From positions 310,001-374,000 of the forward strand of contig NZ_PVTP01000004.1 of the NCBI RefSeq assembly GCF_003003285.1: DNA of 64,000 nucleotides, written 5' to 3'. Positions 46,421 through 56,657 of the stretch are shown in pieces. Below the pieces are notes generated by a model. That model was given only the letters and a program-made list of their open reading frames with translations. It did no database searches and was not told the origin of the DNA. Position 1 is the stretch's first letter; each line of letters begins with the position of its first letter. This stretch comes from Yoonia maritima. GTDB taxonomy: Bacteria > Pseudomonadota > Alphaproteobacteria > Rhodobacterales > Rhodobacteraceae. The position numbers and the translations under genes were made by a program.

Positions 46421-48687
46421 TGCCTGATCTTCTGATTGAACTTTTCTCCGAAGAAATCCCTGCGCGGATGCAAAAACGCGCCAGCGATGATCTGAAAAAA
46501 CTGGTGACGGATGGTCTGGTCGAGGCTGGATTGACCTATTCGGGCGCAGCTGCGTTTTCGACGCCACGCCGTCTGGCGCTGTCCGTCGAAGGGCTGACAG
46601 CGGAAAGCCAAGCCACCCGCGAAGAACGCAAAGGCCCCAAAGTAGGTGCGCCTGACAAAGCCATCGAAGGGTTCTTGCGTGGTGCTGGTGTCACCCGCGA
46701 TGACCTAGAGGTCCGCGACGACAAGAAGGGCCAAGTTTACTTTGCCGTGATTGAAAAGCCGGGCCGCTTGGCTGCGGACATCATTGCAGAAGTGCTTGAA
46801 GGTGCGATCCGTAACTTCCCATGGCCGAAATCCATGCGCTGGGGTGACGGCCCGTTGAAATGGGTGCGTCCGCTGCATTCTATTCTGTGCATCACATCAG
46901 ACGAGGCTGGCGCGCAGGTCGTGCCGCTGGACGTTGATGGGATCACATCTAGTAACACCACACGCGGGCACCGTTTCCTTGCACCTGATACAATTACAGT
47001 CACAGGTTTCGATGATTACGAGGCAAAGCTGAAACGCGCCCACGTCATCCTACGCGCCGATGAACGCGCCGAGATGATCTGGCATGAAGCCACCAATCAA
47101 GCCTTTGCATTGGGTCTAGAGGTCGTCGAAGATCGCGGTCTACTGGCCGAGGTCGCAGGGCTGGTCGAATGGCCCGTCGTGTTGCTGGGCAAGATCGATG
47201 ATGATTTCCTTGGCCTGCCGCCAGAGGTGCTGCAAACATCCATGAAAGAACACCAAAAGTTCTTTTCCGTCCGTAACCCCAAATCCAACCGGATTGAGCG
47301 TTTCGTGACCGTCGCCAACATGGAAACCGCCGACAACGGCGCAACCATTCTGGCGGGGAACCAAAAGGTGCTGTCGGCGCGTTTGGCCGATGCAAAGTTC
47401 TTTTGGGAAAACGATCTGCGCACGGTTAAGACCGTTGGTCTAGAAGGGATGGGTGCAAGCCTTGCCGATGTGACATTCCACAACAAATTGGGGTCGCAGG
47501 CTGACCGGATCAAACGGATCGAGGCATTAGCACGCGAGATTGCACCTGCCGTTGGTGCAAAGCCTGATCTGGCTGCCGAGGCCGCGCGGATTTGTAAGGC
47601 CGACCTATCGTCTGAAATGGTCTATGAGTTCCCTGAATTACAGGGGCTTATGGGGCGCTATTACGCCGAAGCAGCAGGTCACGACGACGGCGTGCCAGCA
47701 GCCTGCCAAGAACACTACTCACCACTGGGGCCATCAGACGATGTGCCAACTGCGCCTGTGTCTGTCGCCGTGGCTCTGGCCGATAAGATCGACACGCTGA
47801 CCGGGTTCTGGGCGATTGACGAAAAGCCGACAGGTTCGAAAGACCCGTTTGCGCTGCGCCGTGCTGCGTTGGGGGTAATTCGCTTGGTGCTAGAGAACTC
47901 AGTAACACTTAGCGCCGTCGACCACCTCTCAGAGCAGCTCGTTCGTCACGCGCGCTGGATGGGCGGTTCATGGAAATTGTTTGAATTGCAGGACGCTGGC
48001 GAAGGAATGACACGCTGGCATCCCGCTATGACTGTAATTTCGGGGGATGAAGTCGTTGAAGAGCCATTTTCAATGGTTGAAGTTCGTCGGCTTTTCGAAA
48101 ACGGAGAGCTAGCCTTTGACGACGAAGGTAAGTTGCGTTTGCCTGAATTGGGCGAACTAACCAACGACCTCCTCTCGTTCCTCCACGACCGCCTGAAAGT
48201 CTTCCTCAAAGACAAGGGTATCCGTCACGATATCATCGACGCGTGCATTGCGATGCCGGGGAATGATGATCTGACGCTTTTGGTCAAACGGGCAGAGGCA
48301 CTGGCTGCGACATTGGCCACGGATGACGGTGAAAACCTGATTCAGGGGTTCAAGCGCGCCAATAACATTCTGACCCAAGCCGAAGAAAAAGACGGCGTTG
48401 AATATTCATACGGTGCGGACATTAAATTTGCCGAAGATGACGCTGAAAAAGCGCTGTTTTCTGCCCTTGATGCTGCAGATGCAAAGATCGCTCCAGCGAT
48501 GAAAAACGAGGATTTCAGCACCGCGATGACCGCTATGGCAGCACTTCGTGGGCCGATTGATGCATTTTTCACCGATGTGCAAGTTAACGCCGATAGCGAG
48601 ATTCTACGTCGTAATCGGCTTAACCTATTGTCACGCATCCGGAATATCTGTCTGTCTGTTGCCGATTTGACCAAAATCGAAGGCTAG
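46420..48687 (+). CDS. glyS: Glycyl-tRNA synthetase beta subunit
   Basis: GlyS is the tRNA-recognising subunit that pairs with GlyQ. The 755-residue protein begins LLIELFSEEIPARMQ, contains TPRRLALSVEGL, RWGDGPLKWVRPLHS, the VLQTSMKEHQKFFSV motif, and the HD-like segment with MGRYYAEAAGHDDGVPAA and ALADKIDTL, and ends with an anticodon-binding helical domain (LLSRIRNICLSVADLTKIEG). A family-typical length. It is the last gene of the glyQ unit. Confidence 0.97.
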   Translation: MPDLLIELFSEEIPARMQKRASDDLKKLVTDGLVEAGLTYSGAAAFSTPRRLALSVEGLTAESQATREERKGPKVGAPDKAIEGFLRGAGVTRDDLEVRDDKKGQVYFAVIEKPGRLAADIIAEVLEGAIRNFPWPKSMRWGDGPLKWVRPLHSILCITSDEAGAQVVPLDVDGITSSNTTRGHRFLAPDTITVTGFDDYEAKLKRAHVILRADERAEMIWHEATNQAFALGLEVVEDRGLLAEVAGLVEWPVVLLGKIDDDFLGLPPEVLQTSMKEHQKFFSVRNPKSNRIERFVTVANMETADNGATILAGNQKVLSARLADAKFFWENDLRTVKTVGLEGMGASLADVTFHNKLGSQADRIKRIEALAREIAPAVGAKPDLAAEAARICKADLSSEMVYEFPELQGLMGRYYAEAAGHDDGVPAACQEHYSPLGPSDDVPTAPVSVAVALADKIDTLTGFWAIDEKPTGSKDPFALRRAALGVIRLVLENSVTLSAVDHLSEQLVRHARWMGGSWKLFELQDAGEGMTRWHPAMTVISGDEVVEEPFSMVEVRRLFENGELAFDDEGKLRLPELGELTNDLLSFLHDRLKVFLKDKGIRHDIIDACIAMPGNDDLTLLVKRAEALAATLATDDGENLIQGFKRANNILTQAEEKDGVEYSYGADIKFAEDDAEKALFSALDAADAKIAPAMKNEDFSTAMTAMAALRGPIDAFFTDVQVNADSEILRRNRLNLLSRIRNICLSVADLTKIEG

Positions 48688-48716
48688 TTGCAAAAGCTTC
48701 AAGTTTTCTTTGCTAA

Positions 48717-48736
48717 ATAGGGGGGTAACCCCCTAT
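48717..48736 (+). promoter_or_regulatory. GNRA-type hairpin in the PPDK-like leader
   Basis: ATAGGGGG at 48717-48724 pairs with CCCCCTAT at 48729-48736 around a GTAA tetraloop, which is of the stable GNRA class. It lies 29 bases after glyS. The following sequence is not T-rich, so it may act as leader structure instead of a terminator. Confidence 0.6.
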
Positions 48737-48775
48737 GCTGCACTCACAGAATAAGGTGACGCCGCAGTGCAGCAT
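48735..48775 (+). promoter_or_regulatory. Stem-loop holding the PPDK-like translation start
   Basis: ATGCTGCACT at 48735-48744 is the exact reverse complement of AGTGCAGCAT at 48766-48775. The 21-nt loop holds the AAGGTGA Shine-Dalgarno (48753-48759), the GTG start at 48767 is inside the 3' arm, and an ATG at 48776 follows immediately. Such a fold could control translation initiation. Confidence 0.6.
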
Positions 48776-51316
48776 ATGACCGATATACAGCCTTTGACCT
48801 TGATTACACCGACCGCAGCAATGTCGGCCGGTGTCCATGGTGGCCGGGCGAAATGCTTACAGCGTTTGGTGCGGTTGGATATGCCGGTCCCGATGACTGT
48901 TGCGCTGTCGTTTGACACGGTACGTAGTATTGCGCAGGGGTACATGCCTGACATGAATGCGCTGCTGGCCCCGTTTGGCGAACAGCCGTTTTTATCTGTC
49001 CGTCCGTCCAGCCTTGACCCCGATTGGGGCGGGCCTAGCGCGGTGTTGAATGTTGGTATGAACGATGCCCGCCATGCGCGTTTAAGTGCGGATATTGGTG
49101 TTGAAGCTGCGACCGCGATCTATCTGCGGTTTGTTCAGTCTTATGCGGTTCATGTTGCCCGGCTTGATCCTGATGAGTTCTTTTTGCCAGATGTCGCAGA
49201 TGCCGACAGCCTGAAGGCAATGCTGGACACTTACGAATTCGAAACAGACGAACCGTTTCCACAAGATGCCAGCGTGCAGTTGGCCGAGGTATTGCGCTCG
49301 ATGGCCCGCGCATGGGACGGCACGACCGCCCGTTTGCTGCGGCAAGCCAAAGGTGCGCCTGTTGATGCTGGCCTTGGCCTTGTCGTTCAGGCGATGGCGA
49401 TGGGCGTGGGGCAGGGTGAATGCGGTTCTGGCGTGATTGAATTTGTCGATGCGACTTCGGGGCTGCCGAAAATCGTCGGGCGTTACCTCAGTCAAAGCCA
49501 AGGTCGCGAAACTATTCGTGATGCCGAAGGTGCGATGTATTTGAACCGGGACGACCGTGGTCCGTCGCTTGAAGAACGATGCCCTGATGTGTTTGCGCAA
49601 CTGCTTGTCTTCGGTGACCTGGCACGTAAAAAATTGCGCGAAGAAATGCAGATCAAGTTCACGATTGAACATGGTGTGTTGCGTATTTTGGATGCTATAC
49701 GCGTACAACGTTCATCGCGTGCGACTGTGCGTATTGCCGTGGCGCTTGCCAACGATGGTATCATTCCGCGTGAAGAAGCCGTGATGCGGGTTGAACCTGC
49801 TGCGTTGTCTGAATTGTTGCACCGTCAGGTCGATCCGCGCGCAAAGCGTGATCTGATTGTACGTGGTATTGCTGCAAGCCCGGGGGCGTCTGCTGGTCGT
49901 ATCGTATTGACCGCTGCCGAGGCCCAAGCAAGTGCAGCCAGAGGCGAGCCATGCGTATTGGTGCGCCGCGAAACGACTCCGGAAGACATTCGCGGTATGC
50001 ACGCAGCCCAAGCCGTTTTAACCATGCGTGGCGGTGTCACGAGCCATGCTGCTGTGATTGGCCGCGGATTGGGATTGCCGTGCGTTGTTGGTGCCTCTGA
50101 TCTGTCGATTGATCGCAAAAAAGGCGTGATTAGCGGCCCTGACGGTCGCAAATTCACTGCGGGCGATGTGATTACGGTTGACGGCACTACGGGGCAGATC
50201 CTGGCGGGCGAAGCCCCAATGCATGAGGCCGCGCTTGATGGGGCGTTTCAGACTCTTCTGGAGTGGGCCGATGATTATCGTGATATTGGTGTACGCGCGA
50301 ATGCGGACACTCCTGCTGACGCCCAAGCCGCTCGTAATTTTGCAGCCGAAGGTATTGGTCTATGCCGGACGGAGCATATGTTCTTTGAGGGTGACCGGCT
50401 GGGCGTCATGCGCGAAATGATCTTTGCCGAAGGGTCAGATGATCGCCGTGCCGTCTTGGATCGGTTGCTGCCCATGCAACGCGACGATTTCGAGGCGCTC
50501 TTTACCATTATGGCGGGCAAGAACGTTTGCGTCCGTCTGTTTGACCCGCCGCTGCATGAATTCCTACCCTCCGATAAGGCGGGCTTGCGCGATTTGGCCG
50601 AACAACTGGCCCTGCCGGTGCCAGAGGTGACAGAACGCGTGAATGCGTTGACCGAATACAACCCCATGCTTGGCATGCGCGGTGTTAGGCTCGGGATCGC
50701 GATCCCAGAAATCTACGATATGCAGGCACGCGCAATTTTTGACGCGATGGTCGCTGTCGGTAAGGCTGGCGTTGATATCTCGGTCGAGATTATGATCCCG
50801 CTGGTCAGCGCGATGCGCGAAGTCGAGCTGGTGAAAACCCGGGTCGATGGTGTCGCGAATGCTGTGCGTGCGAAAAGCAAAACAGCGTTGAATTACCGTT
50901 TGGGCGTGATGGTTGAAACGCCGCGTGCTGCGTTGCGTGCACAAGACATCGCCGGACATGCAGAGTTTCTGTCATTCGGCACGAACGACCTTACACAGAT
51001 GACCTACGGGCTGTCGCGTGATGACGCGGGGCGCTTTATGTCGGCCTACGTGCAGCAGGGCGTCTATGCCGAAGATCCGTTCCACACCTTGGATGTTGAG
51101 GGCGTTGGTGAACTTGTCGCGCTAGGTGCAGAGCGCGGGCGGATGGGACGAAAAGATGTGATTCTTTCGATCTGTGGCGAACACGCTGGCAGTCGAACCG
51201 CGATTGCATTTTGCCGTGAACATAAATTTGATTACGTTTCTTGTTCGCCGTTTCGCGTGCCTGTTGCGCGACTCACTGCGGCGCAGCTTGCAATTGCAAG
51301 TAAGATAAAATCGTAG
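48767..51316 (+). CDS. PPDK-like PEP-utilising protein with degenerate ATP-binding domain
   Basis: An 849-residue homologue of pyruvate phosphate dikinase. The mobile phosphohistidine domain is intact (RGGVTSHAAVIGRG), as are the PEP/pyruvate-binding motifs GIGLCRTEHMFF, RLFDPPLHEFLP, EYNPMLGMRG, FGTNDLTQMTYG and SICGEHAG. The N-terminal ATP-grasp domain is altered: GGKGANL reads GGRAKCL, the SGA...MPGMMDT loop reads PSSLDPDWGGPSA, and GEYLxNAQGED reads GRYLSQSQGRE. ATP turnover may therefore be lost or changed. GTG at 48767 has AAGGTGA seven bases upstream; ATG at 48776 is an alternative. It follows glyS by 79 bp. Confidence 0.85.
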   Translation: MQHMTDIQPLTLITPTAAMSAGVHGGRAKCLQRLVRLDMPVPMTVALSFDTVRSIAQGYMPDMNALLAPFGEQPFLSVRPSSLDPDWGGPSAVLNVGMNDARHARLSADIGVEAATAIYLRFVQSYAVHVARLDPDEFFLPDVADADSLKAMLDTYEFETDEPFPQDASVQLAEVLRSMARAWDGTTARLLRQAKGAPVDAGLGLVVQAMAMGVGQGECGSGVIEFVDATSGLPKIVGRYLSQSQGRETIRDAEGAMYLNRDDRGPSLEERCPDVFAQLLVFGDLARKKLREEMQIKFTIEHGVLRILDAIRVQRSSRATVRIAVALANDGIIPREEAVMRVEPAALSELLHRQVDPRAKRDLIVRGIAASPGASAGRIVLTAAEAQASAARGEPCVLVRRETTPEDIRGMHAAQAVLTMRGGVTSHAAVIGRGLGLPCVVGASDLSIDRKKGVISGPDGRKFTAGDVITVDGTTGQILAGEAPMHEAALDGAFQTLLEWADDYRDIGVRANADTPADAQAARNFAAEGIGLCRTEHMFFEGDRLGVMREMIFAEGSDDRRAVLDRLLPMQRDDFEALFTIMAGKNVCVRLFDPPLHEFLPSDKAGLRDLAEQLALPVPEVTERVNALTEYNPMLGMRGVRLGIAIPEIYDMQARAIFDAMVAVGKAGVDISVEIMIPLVSAMREVELVKTRVDGVANAVRAKSKTALNYRLGVMVETPRAALRAQDIAGHAEFLSFGTNDLTQMTYGLSRDDAGRFMSAYVQQGVYAEDPFHTLDVEGVGELVALGAERGRMGRKDVILSICGEHAGSRTAIAFCREHKFDYVSCSPFRVPVARLTAAQLAIASKIKS

Positions 51317-51319
51317 TTA

Positions 51320-51337
51320 GCAACATATTATTGTTGC
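51320..51337 (+). terminator. Short hairpin after the PPDK-like gene
   Basis: GCAACA and TGTTGC pair around TATTAT just after the stop. The stem is only six base pairs without a clear U-run, so it is a weak terminator candidate. Confidence 0.35.
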
Positions 51338-51505
51338 ATTCCCTGTCCAAATGTCCTGATATTACCTTGTAATGCGCAGACTATCGCTGTGCCGTGGCGT
51401 CTTTTGGGCGCTCGGTGACGTTAGGGTAGACGGATGCGTTTCTTTCCCCTAAAGACACCAGCGCCTGCGTGGGGCTGTTCCGCGTAGTTTCCTGGGTGGG
51501 AAAAG

Positions 51506-52174
51506 ATGACGTTTTTTAAATCAGTTTTGGCCGCAGTTATCGCGGCATCCGTTTCGTTTGGCGCATCGACCGCAGTCGCTGACGAATTGATGGCAAGTCG
51601 CCTCGGTGCGATTTTAGGGCAAGAGCGTGAAGCGCTCGCGGTGGTCCCTGATAGCCGCTTAAACCTTTTGACTAGCTTACCCCCTGCTGATGAACGTGGC
51701 GTCGACACGCAAACCGGCGAAATCTACAATCGCGAATACCTTGCGACACAGCCTGCTGCCACGGGTGGTGATCAATGGGAATGCCTATCAGAAGCTTTGT
51801 ATTTTGAGGCGCGCGGCGAAAGCGTTGAAGGCTTGTTTGCTGTTGGCGAAGTGATCCTGAACCGCGTTGACAGTAATTCCTACCCTGACAGCCTGTGCGC
51901 TGTGATCAATCAAGGGACTGGTCGTCGTTTTGCTTGCCAGTTCACATACACCTGTGATGGCCGTGCCGAAGTTATCGCGGAACCACGCGCATGGGCGCGC
52001 GTTGGCAAAGTGGCACGCATCTTGATTGATGGTGCGCCGCGTGTGCTGACAGGTGGCGCTACGCACTACCATACCAAAGCTGTGAACCCATCATGGGCAC
52101 AACGCTTTCCGCGTACGGCCTCTATTGGGTCGCACTACTTTTACCGCCAGCCGGTTCGCACCGCTTCTAAATAA
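51506..52174 (+). CDS. SleB-like cell wall hydrolase
   Basis: A 222-residue exported protein with a signal peptide (MTFFKSVLAAVIAASVSFGA, cut near TAVAD) and a C-terminal Hydrolase_2/SleB domain from about residue 95. The catalytic glutamate lies in LSEALYFEARGES, followed by GEVILNRVDS, FACQFTYTCDG and TGGATHYHTKAVNPSWAQ. It probably cleaves peptidoglycan glycan strands in the periplasm. GGGAAAAG precedes the ATG. It stands alone between the PPDK-like gene and folB; the 189-bp upstream gap shows nothing else clear. Confidence 0.9.
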   Translation: MTFFKSVLAAVIAASVSFGASTAVADELMASRLGAILGQEREALAVVPDSRLNLLTSLPPADERGVDTQTGEIYNREYLATQPAATGGDQWECLSEALYFEARGESVEGLFAVGEVILNRVDSNSYPDSLCAVINQGTGRRFACQFTYTCDGRAEVIAEPRAWARVGKVARILIDGAPRVLTGGATHYHTKAVNPSWAQRFPRTASIGSHYFYRQPVRTASK

Positions 52175-52272
52175 AGTCGCATGTGTGACTGAGGGCGTCG
52201 TGGGTGGCGCTTGTCGGAATGGTCGTGGCCCTGTATCTGGGCCGGGATTTACCTCGATTGAGTGGACGGCCC

Positions 52273-53190
52273 ATGACCGATGATATTCGCCTTGCCTTTG
52301 CGCACCCAAGTGAACGGGCAGAGGCAAGCAGTCAAACCCCGTGTGACAGAATTTCCTTGCGCGACTATGTTGTCGAAGTGGAAATAGGTGCGTTTCAGCA
52401 AGAGCGTGGGCATTTGCAACGGGTCCGTTTCAACGTCGTTGTCGAAGTTTCGCCGCTTGGCGTGATAGACGACGATGTCGACCGCATCCTTTCATATGAT
52501 AAAGTGACCGAAGCGATCGGTACGGAGCTAGAGGCAGAGCGGATCAACTTGCTTGAGACCCTCGCTGCGCGCGTTGCAGAACGTATTTTGCTAGAACCCC
52601 AAGCGGAACGCGTGTTTGTACGTATCGAAAAGCTGGACCGGGGCCCGTTTTCATTGGGTGTTGAAATTGTACGCGCGCGTGATGGCGTTTCGGGTGCAGG
52701 ACAAACCCATGTCGAAGCGCCGCATCCGCGCGTTGTATACTTATCTAACGAAGCAATGGCATCGCCGCATTTTGGCGGGTGGGTTGATCAGCTTGCTGAT
52801 CGTGATGAGCCGCTGATTATCTGTGTTGGGCAAGCAGATGTTGCGGCACCACAGTCTAGCAATGCGCTTGCGCAGCGCCGCATCGATTTGCTTGCGATTG
52901 AACAGAACGCTTGGCTGCTTGCCAGTCGCGACCGCCGATGCATGGTCGTTGGGACCCGAACAGAGCTAGACTGGGCGATGAAGAACGAGCAAATTTGTGT
53001 CTGGGCACCATCAAAAATTGTTTTGGATGCGGTCGATGGTCCATCTGCAAGCCCACGCGCTGCCGTTGAACTGGCCGCTTGGTTCGCGCAAGAAATGACC
53101 GCGACCGAGCTGTTAGTAATCGGTGCTGAAGCGCCGGCATCATCGGTGCCCGTATGTGTAATGGATGGCACGCAACAGGCACTGTCATGA
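52273..53190 (+). CDS. folB: Dihydroneopterin aldolase (FolB) with C-terminal extension
   Basis: FolB cleaves dihydroneopterin in folate synthesis. Residues about 25-135 form the FolB domain (ISLRDYVVEVEIGAFQQERG, SYDKVTEAI, ERINLLETLAARVAERIL, RVFVRIEKLDRGPFSLGVEI). A further 165 residues of no family I recognise follow; FolB alone is about 120 residues. I use ATG 52273 for the family-like N-terminus MTDDIRLAFAHP, although a GTG at 52204 has a good GAGGG motif and would add a hydrophobic leader. The stop overlaps folP by four bases. Confidence 0.85.
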   Translation: MTDDIRLAFAHPSERAEASSQTPCDRISLRDYVVEVEIGAFQQERGHLQRVRFNVVVEVSPLGVIDDDVDRILSYDKVTEAIGTELEAERINLLETLAARVAERILLEPQAERVFVRIEKLDRGPFSLGVEIVRARDGVSGAGQTHVEAPHPRVVYLSNEAMASPHFGGWVDQLADRDEPLIICVGQADVAAPQSSNALAQRRIDLLAIEQNAWLLASRDRRCMVVGTRTELDWAMKNEQICVWAPSKIVLDAVDGPSASPRAAVELAAWFAQEMTATELLVIGAEAPASSVPVCVMDGTQQALS

Positions 53191-54194
53191 CTGTATATTA
53201 TCAGCCGATAGCGCGTATGGGCGGACATAGAAGCGCTGCGGCACATTTCATCGCGGGTGGGGCATGTTGGTTCGACCGGGCAATTGTTCGGCAACGTGGA
53301 TGCGAAGACCGGCTCGTTAGTGTGGATACTTTACCCGCAGATGTTGTTGATCGGATTTCTGCGCCGCGTGCCGTGATTGCGGGTATGGCCATGGACGCCC
53401 CGCGGGTTATGGGGATCTTAAATGTAACGCCTGATAGTTTTTCTGACGGTGGCATGTTCATTGGGCAAGATGACGCTGTGCGTCACGCGCTGGCGATGGC
53501 TGATGCCGGTGCTGCGATCATTGATATTGGCGGTGAAAGCACACGACCGGGTGCGGAGACCGTGAGTGTCGACGATGAAATTGCACGTACCGCACCTGTT
53601 ATCGCCGCGATCCGTGCAGTCAGTACAATTCCTATATCGATTGATACACGCAAAGCAGCCGTCGCAAAGGCAGCTATTGAAGCAGGGGCGAACCTCGTAA
53701 ACGATGTGGCCGCACTTAGCTACGATGCCGATCTTGCTGATGTCACCGCGCGTTCTGGTCTTCCTGTGTGCCTCATGCATGCGCAGGGTGATCCGGCGAC
53801 AATGCAAGACGATCCGCAATATGACGATGTATTGCTTGATGTGTACGATTATCTAGAACAGCGGGTTTGCACTGCCGAAGCGGCTGGTATTGCTAGGCAT
53901 AGTATCGTTGTTGATCCCGGTATCGGTTTTGGTAAGTCGCTAGACCATAATCTAGCACTGTTGCGTGGACTTTCGCTGTTTCACGCATTGGGCTGTCCGA
54001 TTTTGCTGGGTGCGTCTCGGAAAAAGTTCATCGGCACGTTAGGCGGTGGTGTATCAGCCACTGATCGTGTGGCAGGTTCGGTTGCCGTTGCGTTGCATGG
54101 CGCACGACAGGGGGTGCAACTTTTGCGGGTCCACGATACATTCGAAACCAAACAGGCGCTCGACCTGGAATGGGCAATAAATAAGGCAGTATAA
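53187..54194 (+). CDS. folP: Dihydropteroate synthase with N-terminal extension
   Basis: FolP condenses 6-hydroxymethyl-dihydropterin pyrophosphate with p-aminobenzoate and is the sulfonamide target. Signature motifs [50 protein letters not shown] and [10 protein letters not shown] are intact. The protein is 335 residues, with about 80 residues before the first motif, compared with about 280 in E. coli. The ATGA overlap with folB indicates coupled translation, and glmM follows after two bases. Confidence 0.95.
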   Translation: MTVYYQPIARMGGHRSAAAHFIAGGACWFDRAIVRQRGCEDRLVSVDTLPADVVDRISAPRAVIAGMAMDAPRVMGILNVTPDSFSDGGMFIGQDDAVRHALAMADAGAAIIDIGGESTRPGAETVSVDDEIARTAPVIAAIRAVSTIPISIDTRKAAVAKAAIEAGANLVNDVAALSYDADLADVTARSGLPVCLMHAQGDPATMQDDPQYDDVLLDVYDYLEQRVCTAEAAGIARHSIVVDPGIGFGKSLDHNLALLRGLSLFHALGCPILLGASRKKFIGTLGGGVSATDRVAGSVAVALHGARQGVQLLRVHDTFETKQALDLEWAINKAV

Positions 54195-54196
54195 TC

Positions 54197-55540
54197 ATGG
54201 CACGTAAGTTCTTTGGCACAGATGGTGTGCGCGGCAAGGCTAACATATATCCGATGACCGCTGACATGGCTTTGAAAATTGGGGCAGCGGCAGGCCGGTA
54301 TTTCCGCAATGATGGATCGAACGGACACCGCGTTGTGATTGGGAAAGATACGCGGCTATCTGGCTATATGTTTGAAAACGCATTGACTGCGGGTTTGACA
54401 AGCACTGGAATGAACGTGCTGTTGCTTGGTCCTGTGCCAACACCCGCTGTTGGCTTGCTGACGACATCTATGCGTGCTGACGTTGGGATTATGATTTCGG
54501 CCAGCCATAATCCGCACCATGATAATGGCATTAAGTTTTTCGGTCCCGATGGGTTCAAGCTTTCAGACGACGCGGAAACCGACATAGAAACGCTGATCGA
54601 AAGTGAAATCGAACCGGCACAGTCGCAAAACATCGGTCGGGCAAAGCGCGTTGATGATGGGCGGTTCCGCTATGCTGAGCGTATTAAATCTACATTCCCA
54701 CATGGTATGCGCTTAGATGGTTTGAAGGTGGTGATCGATTGCGCCAATGGCGCCGCCCATCGTGTCGCCCCAGAGGTACTTTGGGAACTTGGTGCTGAAG
54801 TTATTCCAGTGGGCGTTAGCCCGAATGGGCTGAACATCAACGAAAACTGCGGGTCGACCAGCACAGGGACGGCTGCGGCCAAGATACTTGAGACTGGTGC
54901 CGACGTCGGCATTTGCCTTGACGGTGACGCTGACCGCGTGATGATCATTGACGAAAATGGGCAGGTTGCAGATGGCGATCAGCTTATGGCGCTTATGGCG
55001 GCGCGTTGGGCGGATCAAGATCGCTTAAACGGCGGGACGCTTGTCGCGACAGTAATGTCAAACCTAGGCTTAGAGCGCTATCTTGACGGACGGGGACTGC
55101 GGCTGGAACGTACAGCCGTCGGTGACCGGTATGTGGTCGAGGCGATGCGCGCGAATGGTTGGAACCTTGGTGGGGAACAGTCCGGGCATATTGTCATGAC
55201 GGACTATGCCACGACGGGTGATGGCCTGCTTGCGGGACTTCAGTTTTTGTCAGCGATGATTGAAACGGGGCAAAACGCCAGCGCATTGACCACGTCATTT
55301 GAAACGGTTCCTCAGCTCTTAAAAAACGTCCGCTATGCCGCAGGCCAAGATCCTTTGGCGGCAGCGTCTGTCCAAAAGGTAATCGCAGATGCCGAGGACA
55401 AACTGATTGGTAAAGGTCGGCTGCTCATCCGTAAGTCCGGGACAGAGCCGTTGATCCGGGTCATGGCGGAATGCGAAGATGATACGCTGCTGGCACAGGT
55501 TGTCGATGGTATCGTCGCTGAGGTTGAGACAGCCGTTTAA
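54197..55540 (+). CDS. glmM: Phosphoglucosamine mutase
   Basis: GlmM interconverts glucosamine-6-P and glucosamine-1-P for UDP-GlcNAc, feeding peptidoglycan and lipid A. The 447-residue protein shows the start [16 protein letters not shown], the active serine in [17 protein letters not shown], the metal loop [14 protein letters not shown], the sugar-binding [19 protein letters not shown], and phosphate-binding [14 protein letters not shown]. It directly follows folP, an order seen widely in bacteria. The 193 bp after it contains nothing recognised. Confidence 0.97.
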   Translation: MARKFFGTDGVRGKANIYPMTADMALKIGAAAGRYFRNDGSNGHRVVIGKDTRLSGYMFENALTAGLTSTGMNVLLLGPVPTPAVGLLTTSMRADVGIMISASHNPHHDNGIKFFGPDGFKLSDDAETDIETLIESEIEPAQSQNIGRAKRVDDGRFRYAERIKSTFPHGMRLDGLKVVIDCANGAAHRVAPEVLWELGAEVIPVGVSPNGLNINENCGSTSTGTAAAKILETGADVGICLDGDADRVMIIDENGQVADGDQLMALMAARWADQDRLNGGTLVATVMSNLGLERYLDGRGLRLERTAVGDRYVVEAMRANGWNLGGEQSGHIVMTDYATTGDGLLAGLQFLSAMIETGQNASALTTSFETVPQLLKNVRYAAGQDPLAAASVQKVIADAEDKLIGKGRLLIRKSGTEPLIRVMAECEDDTLLAQVVDGIVAEVETAV

Positions 55541-55733
55541 GCGCTATATCGATTACTCATGGGGAGCTTGTTGACAGGCGAGTGCGGATGGCGGGCTGCC
55601 CAATTGGCATTTGCGTCTCATATGGGTGTTTTGCGGCTATAAGCCTTTGTTTCCTTCATCAAGGCGGCTTCAAATGGGCTGGTAGGTTGCGCTTTGGTGT
55701 CTGGTTCCAGTGTAACGCTCTGGCGCAATGTGA

Positions 55734-56645
55734 TTATGGCGATGCATTTGAACGCAAAAGTTTCCTGAAAGCATTCCACTGGCTTATCAGCAGTCCGCTC
55801 AGGATAAGTGCAAGTGCTGTGAAGAAACGGAGTGGTAAATCTTCACTGAGAATGACAGCCCCGAAAATCATTGACCAGACAGGCACCTGATAATTCACCA
55901 ATGTCATGAAAATCGCGCCCGCAGATCGGATGATCAAAACCCGGATCAGCGCAGCAAGCGCGGTGGGGACAAAGCCAAGTAATACAATAGCGATGACCGT
56001 TCGATGATCGGTGGCTTGTGGGACACCTTCGAAGATTAGCATCGCAGGAATCAACGCGCAGGCGCCCACAACCAGAAACAATGCGGCCATTGTGATCGGA
56101 TCTATGGGTGGGCAGCGTTGCGTCATAATAGCGGATATCGCGTAAGATAGCGCCGCAAGGATGCAGGCGATTTGTCCCAAAGGTTCCATCCCGGTGCCGA
56201 TCCGTAAAACGCCGGGGCCGATCAGGACGAGCGCGCCAATGAATCCCAGCGTCACACCCAGTCCGTTGCGCAGGTTCATTTTCTCATCCGTGAACACATG
56301 GGCCAACGGCAGAACGAACAACGGCAGTACCGCCATCGAAATTCCGGCAAAGGCCGAGGGCACATATTGCTGCCCCCAGCTAAGCAGCGCAAAAGGCACC
56401 GCAGTATTCAACAGCCCGATAACCAGCAGGTATTTCACCATAGTACGTGTAAAGACGGGCAGCGGCCGACGCATCACGCGCATCAGCCCCAGCAGTGCCA
56501 CAGCGCCCAAGCTGGTCCGCGCGCAGGCAACGGTTAGCGGTCCGTATCCTTCGAGCGCGATGGCAACGACCATAAACGTCCCGCCCCAGATTAATCCAAG
56601 CGCGAGGATCGATAGCCAATTAGACAGGCTTGGTTGGGTTGTCAT
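55734..56645 (-). CDS. EamA/DMT-family membrane transporter
   Basis: A 303-residue membrane protein with ten hydrophobic helices in two EamA repeats. The first repeat begins LALGLIWGGTFMVV, the family W-G-x-x-F motif, and the second has AALSYAISAIMTQR and VNYQVPVWSMIFGAVILSE, the family P-V motif. These proteins export amino acids, metabolites or drugs; the substrate cannot be told. No strong Shine-Dalgarno is visible at 56645. It lies 12 bp downstream of the ABM gene on the same strand, so it may be the third gene of that transcript. Confidence 0.9.
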   Translation of the reverse strand: MTTQPSLSNWLSILALGLIWGGTFMVVAIALEGYGPLTVACARTSLGAVALLGLMRVMRRPLPVFTRTMVKYLLVIGLLNTAVPFALLSWGQQYVPSAFAGISMAVLPLFVLPLAHVFTDEKMNLRNGLGVTLGFIGALVLIGPGVLRIGTGMEPLGQIACILAALSYAISAIMTQRCPPIDPITMAALFLVVGACALIPAMLIFEGVPQATDHRTVIAIVLLGFVPTALAALIRVLIIRSAGAIFMTLVNYQVPVWSMIFGAVILSEDLPLRFFTALALILSGLLISQWNAFRKLLRSNASP

Positions 56646-56657
56646 CGCGCGCGTCCG

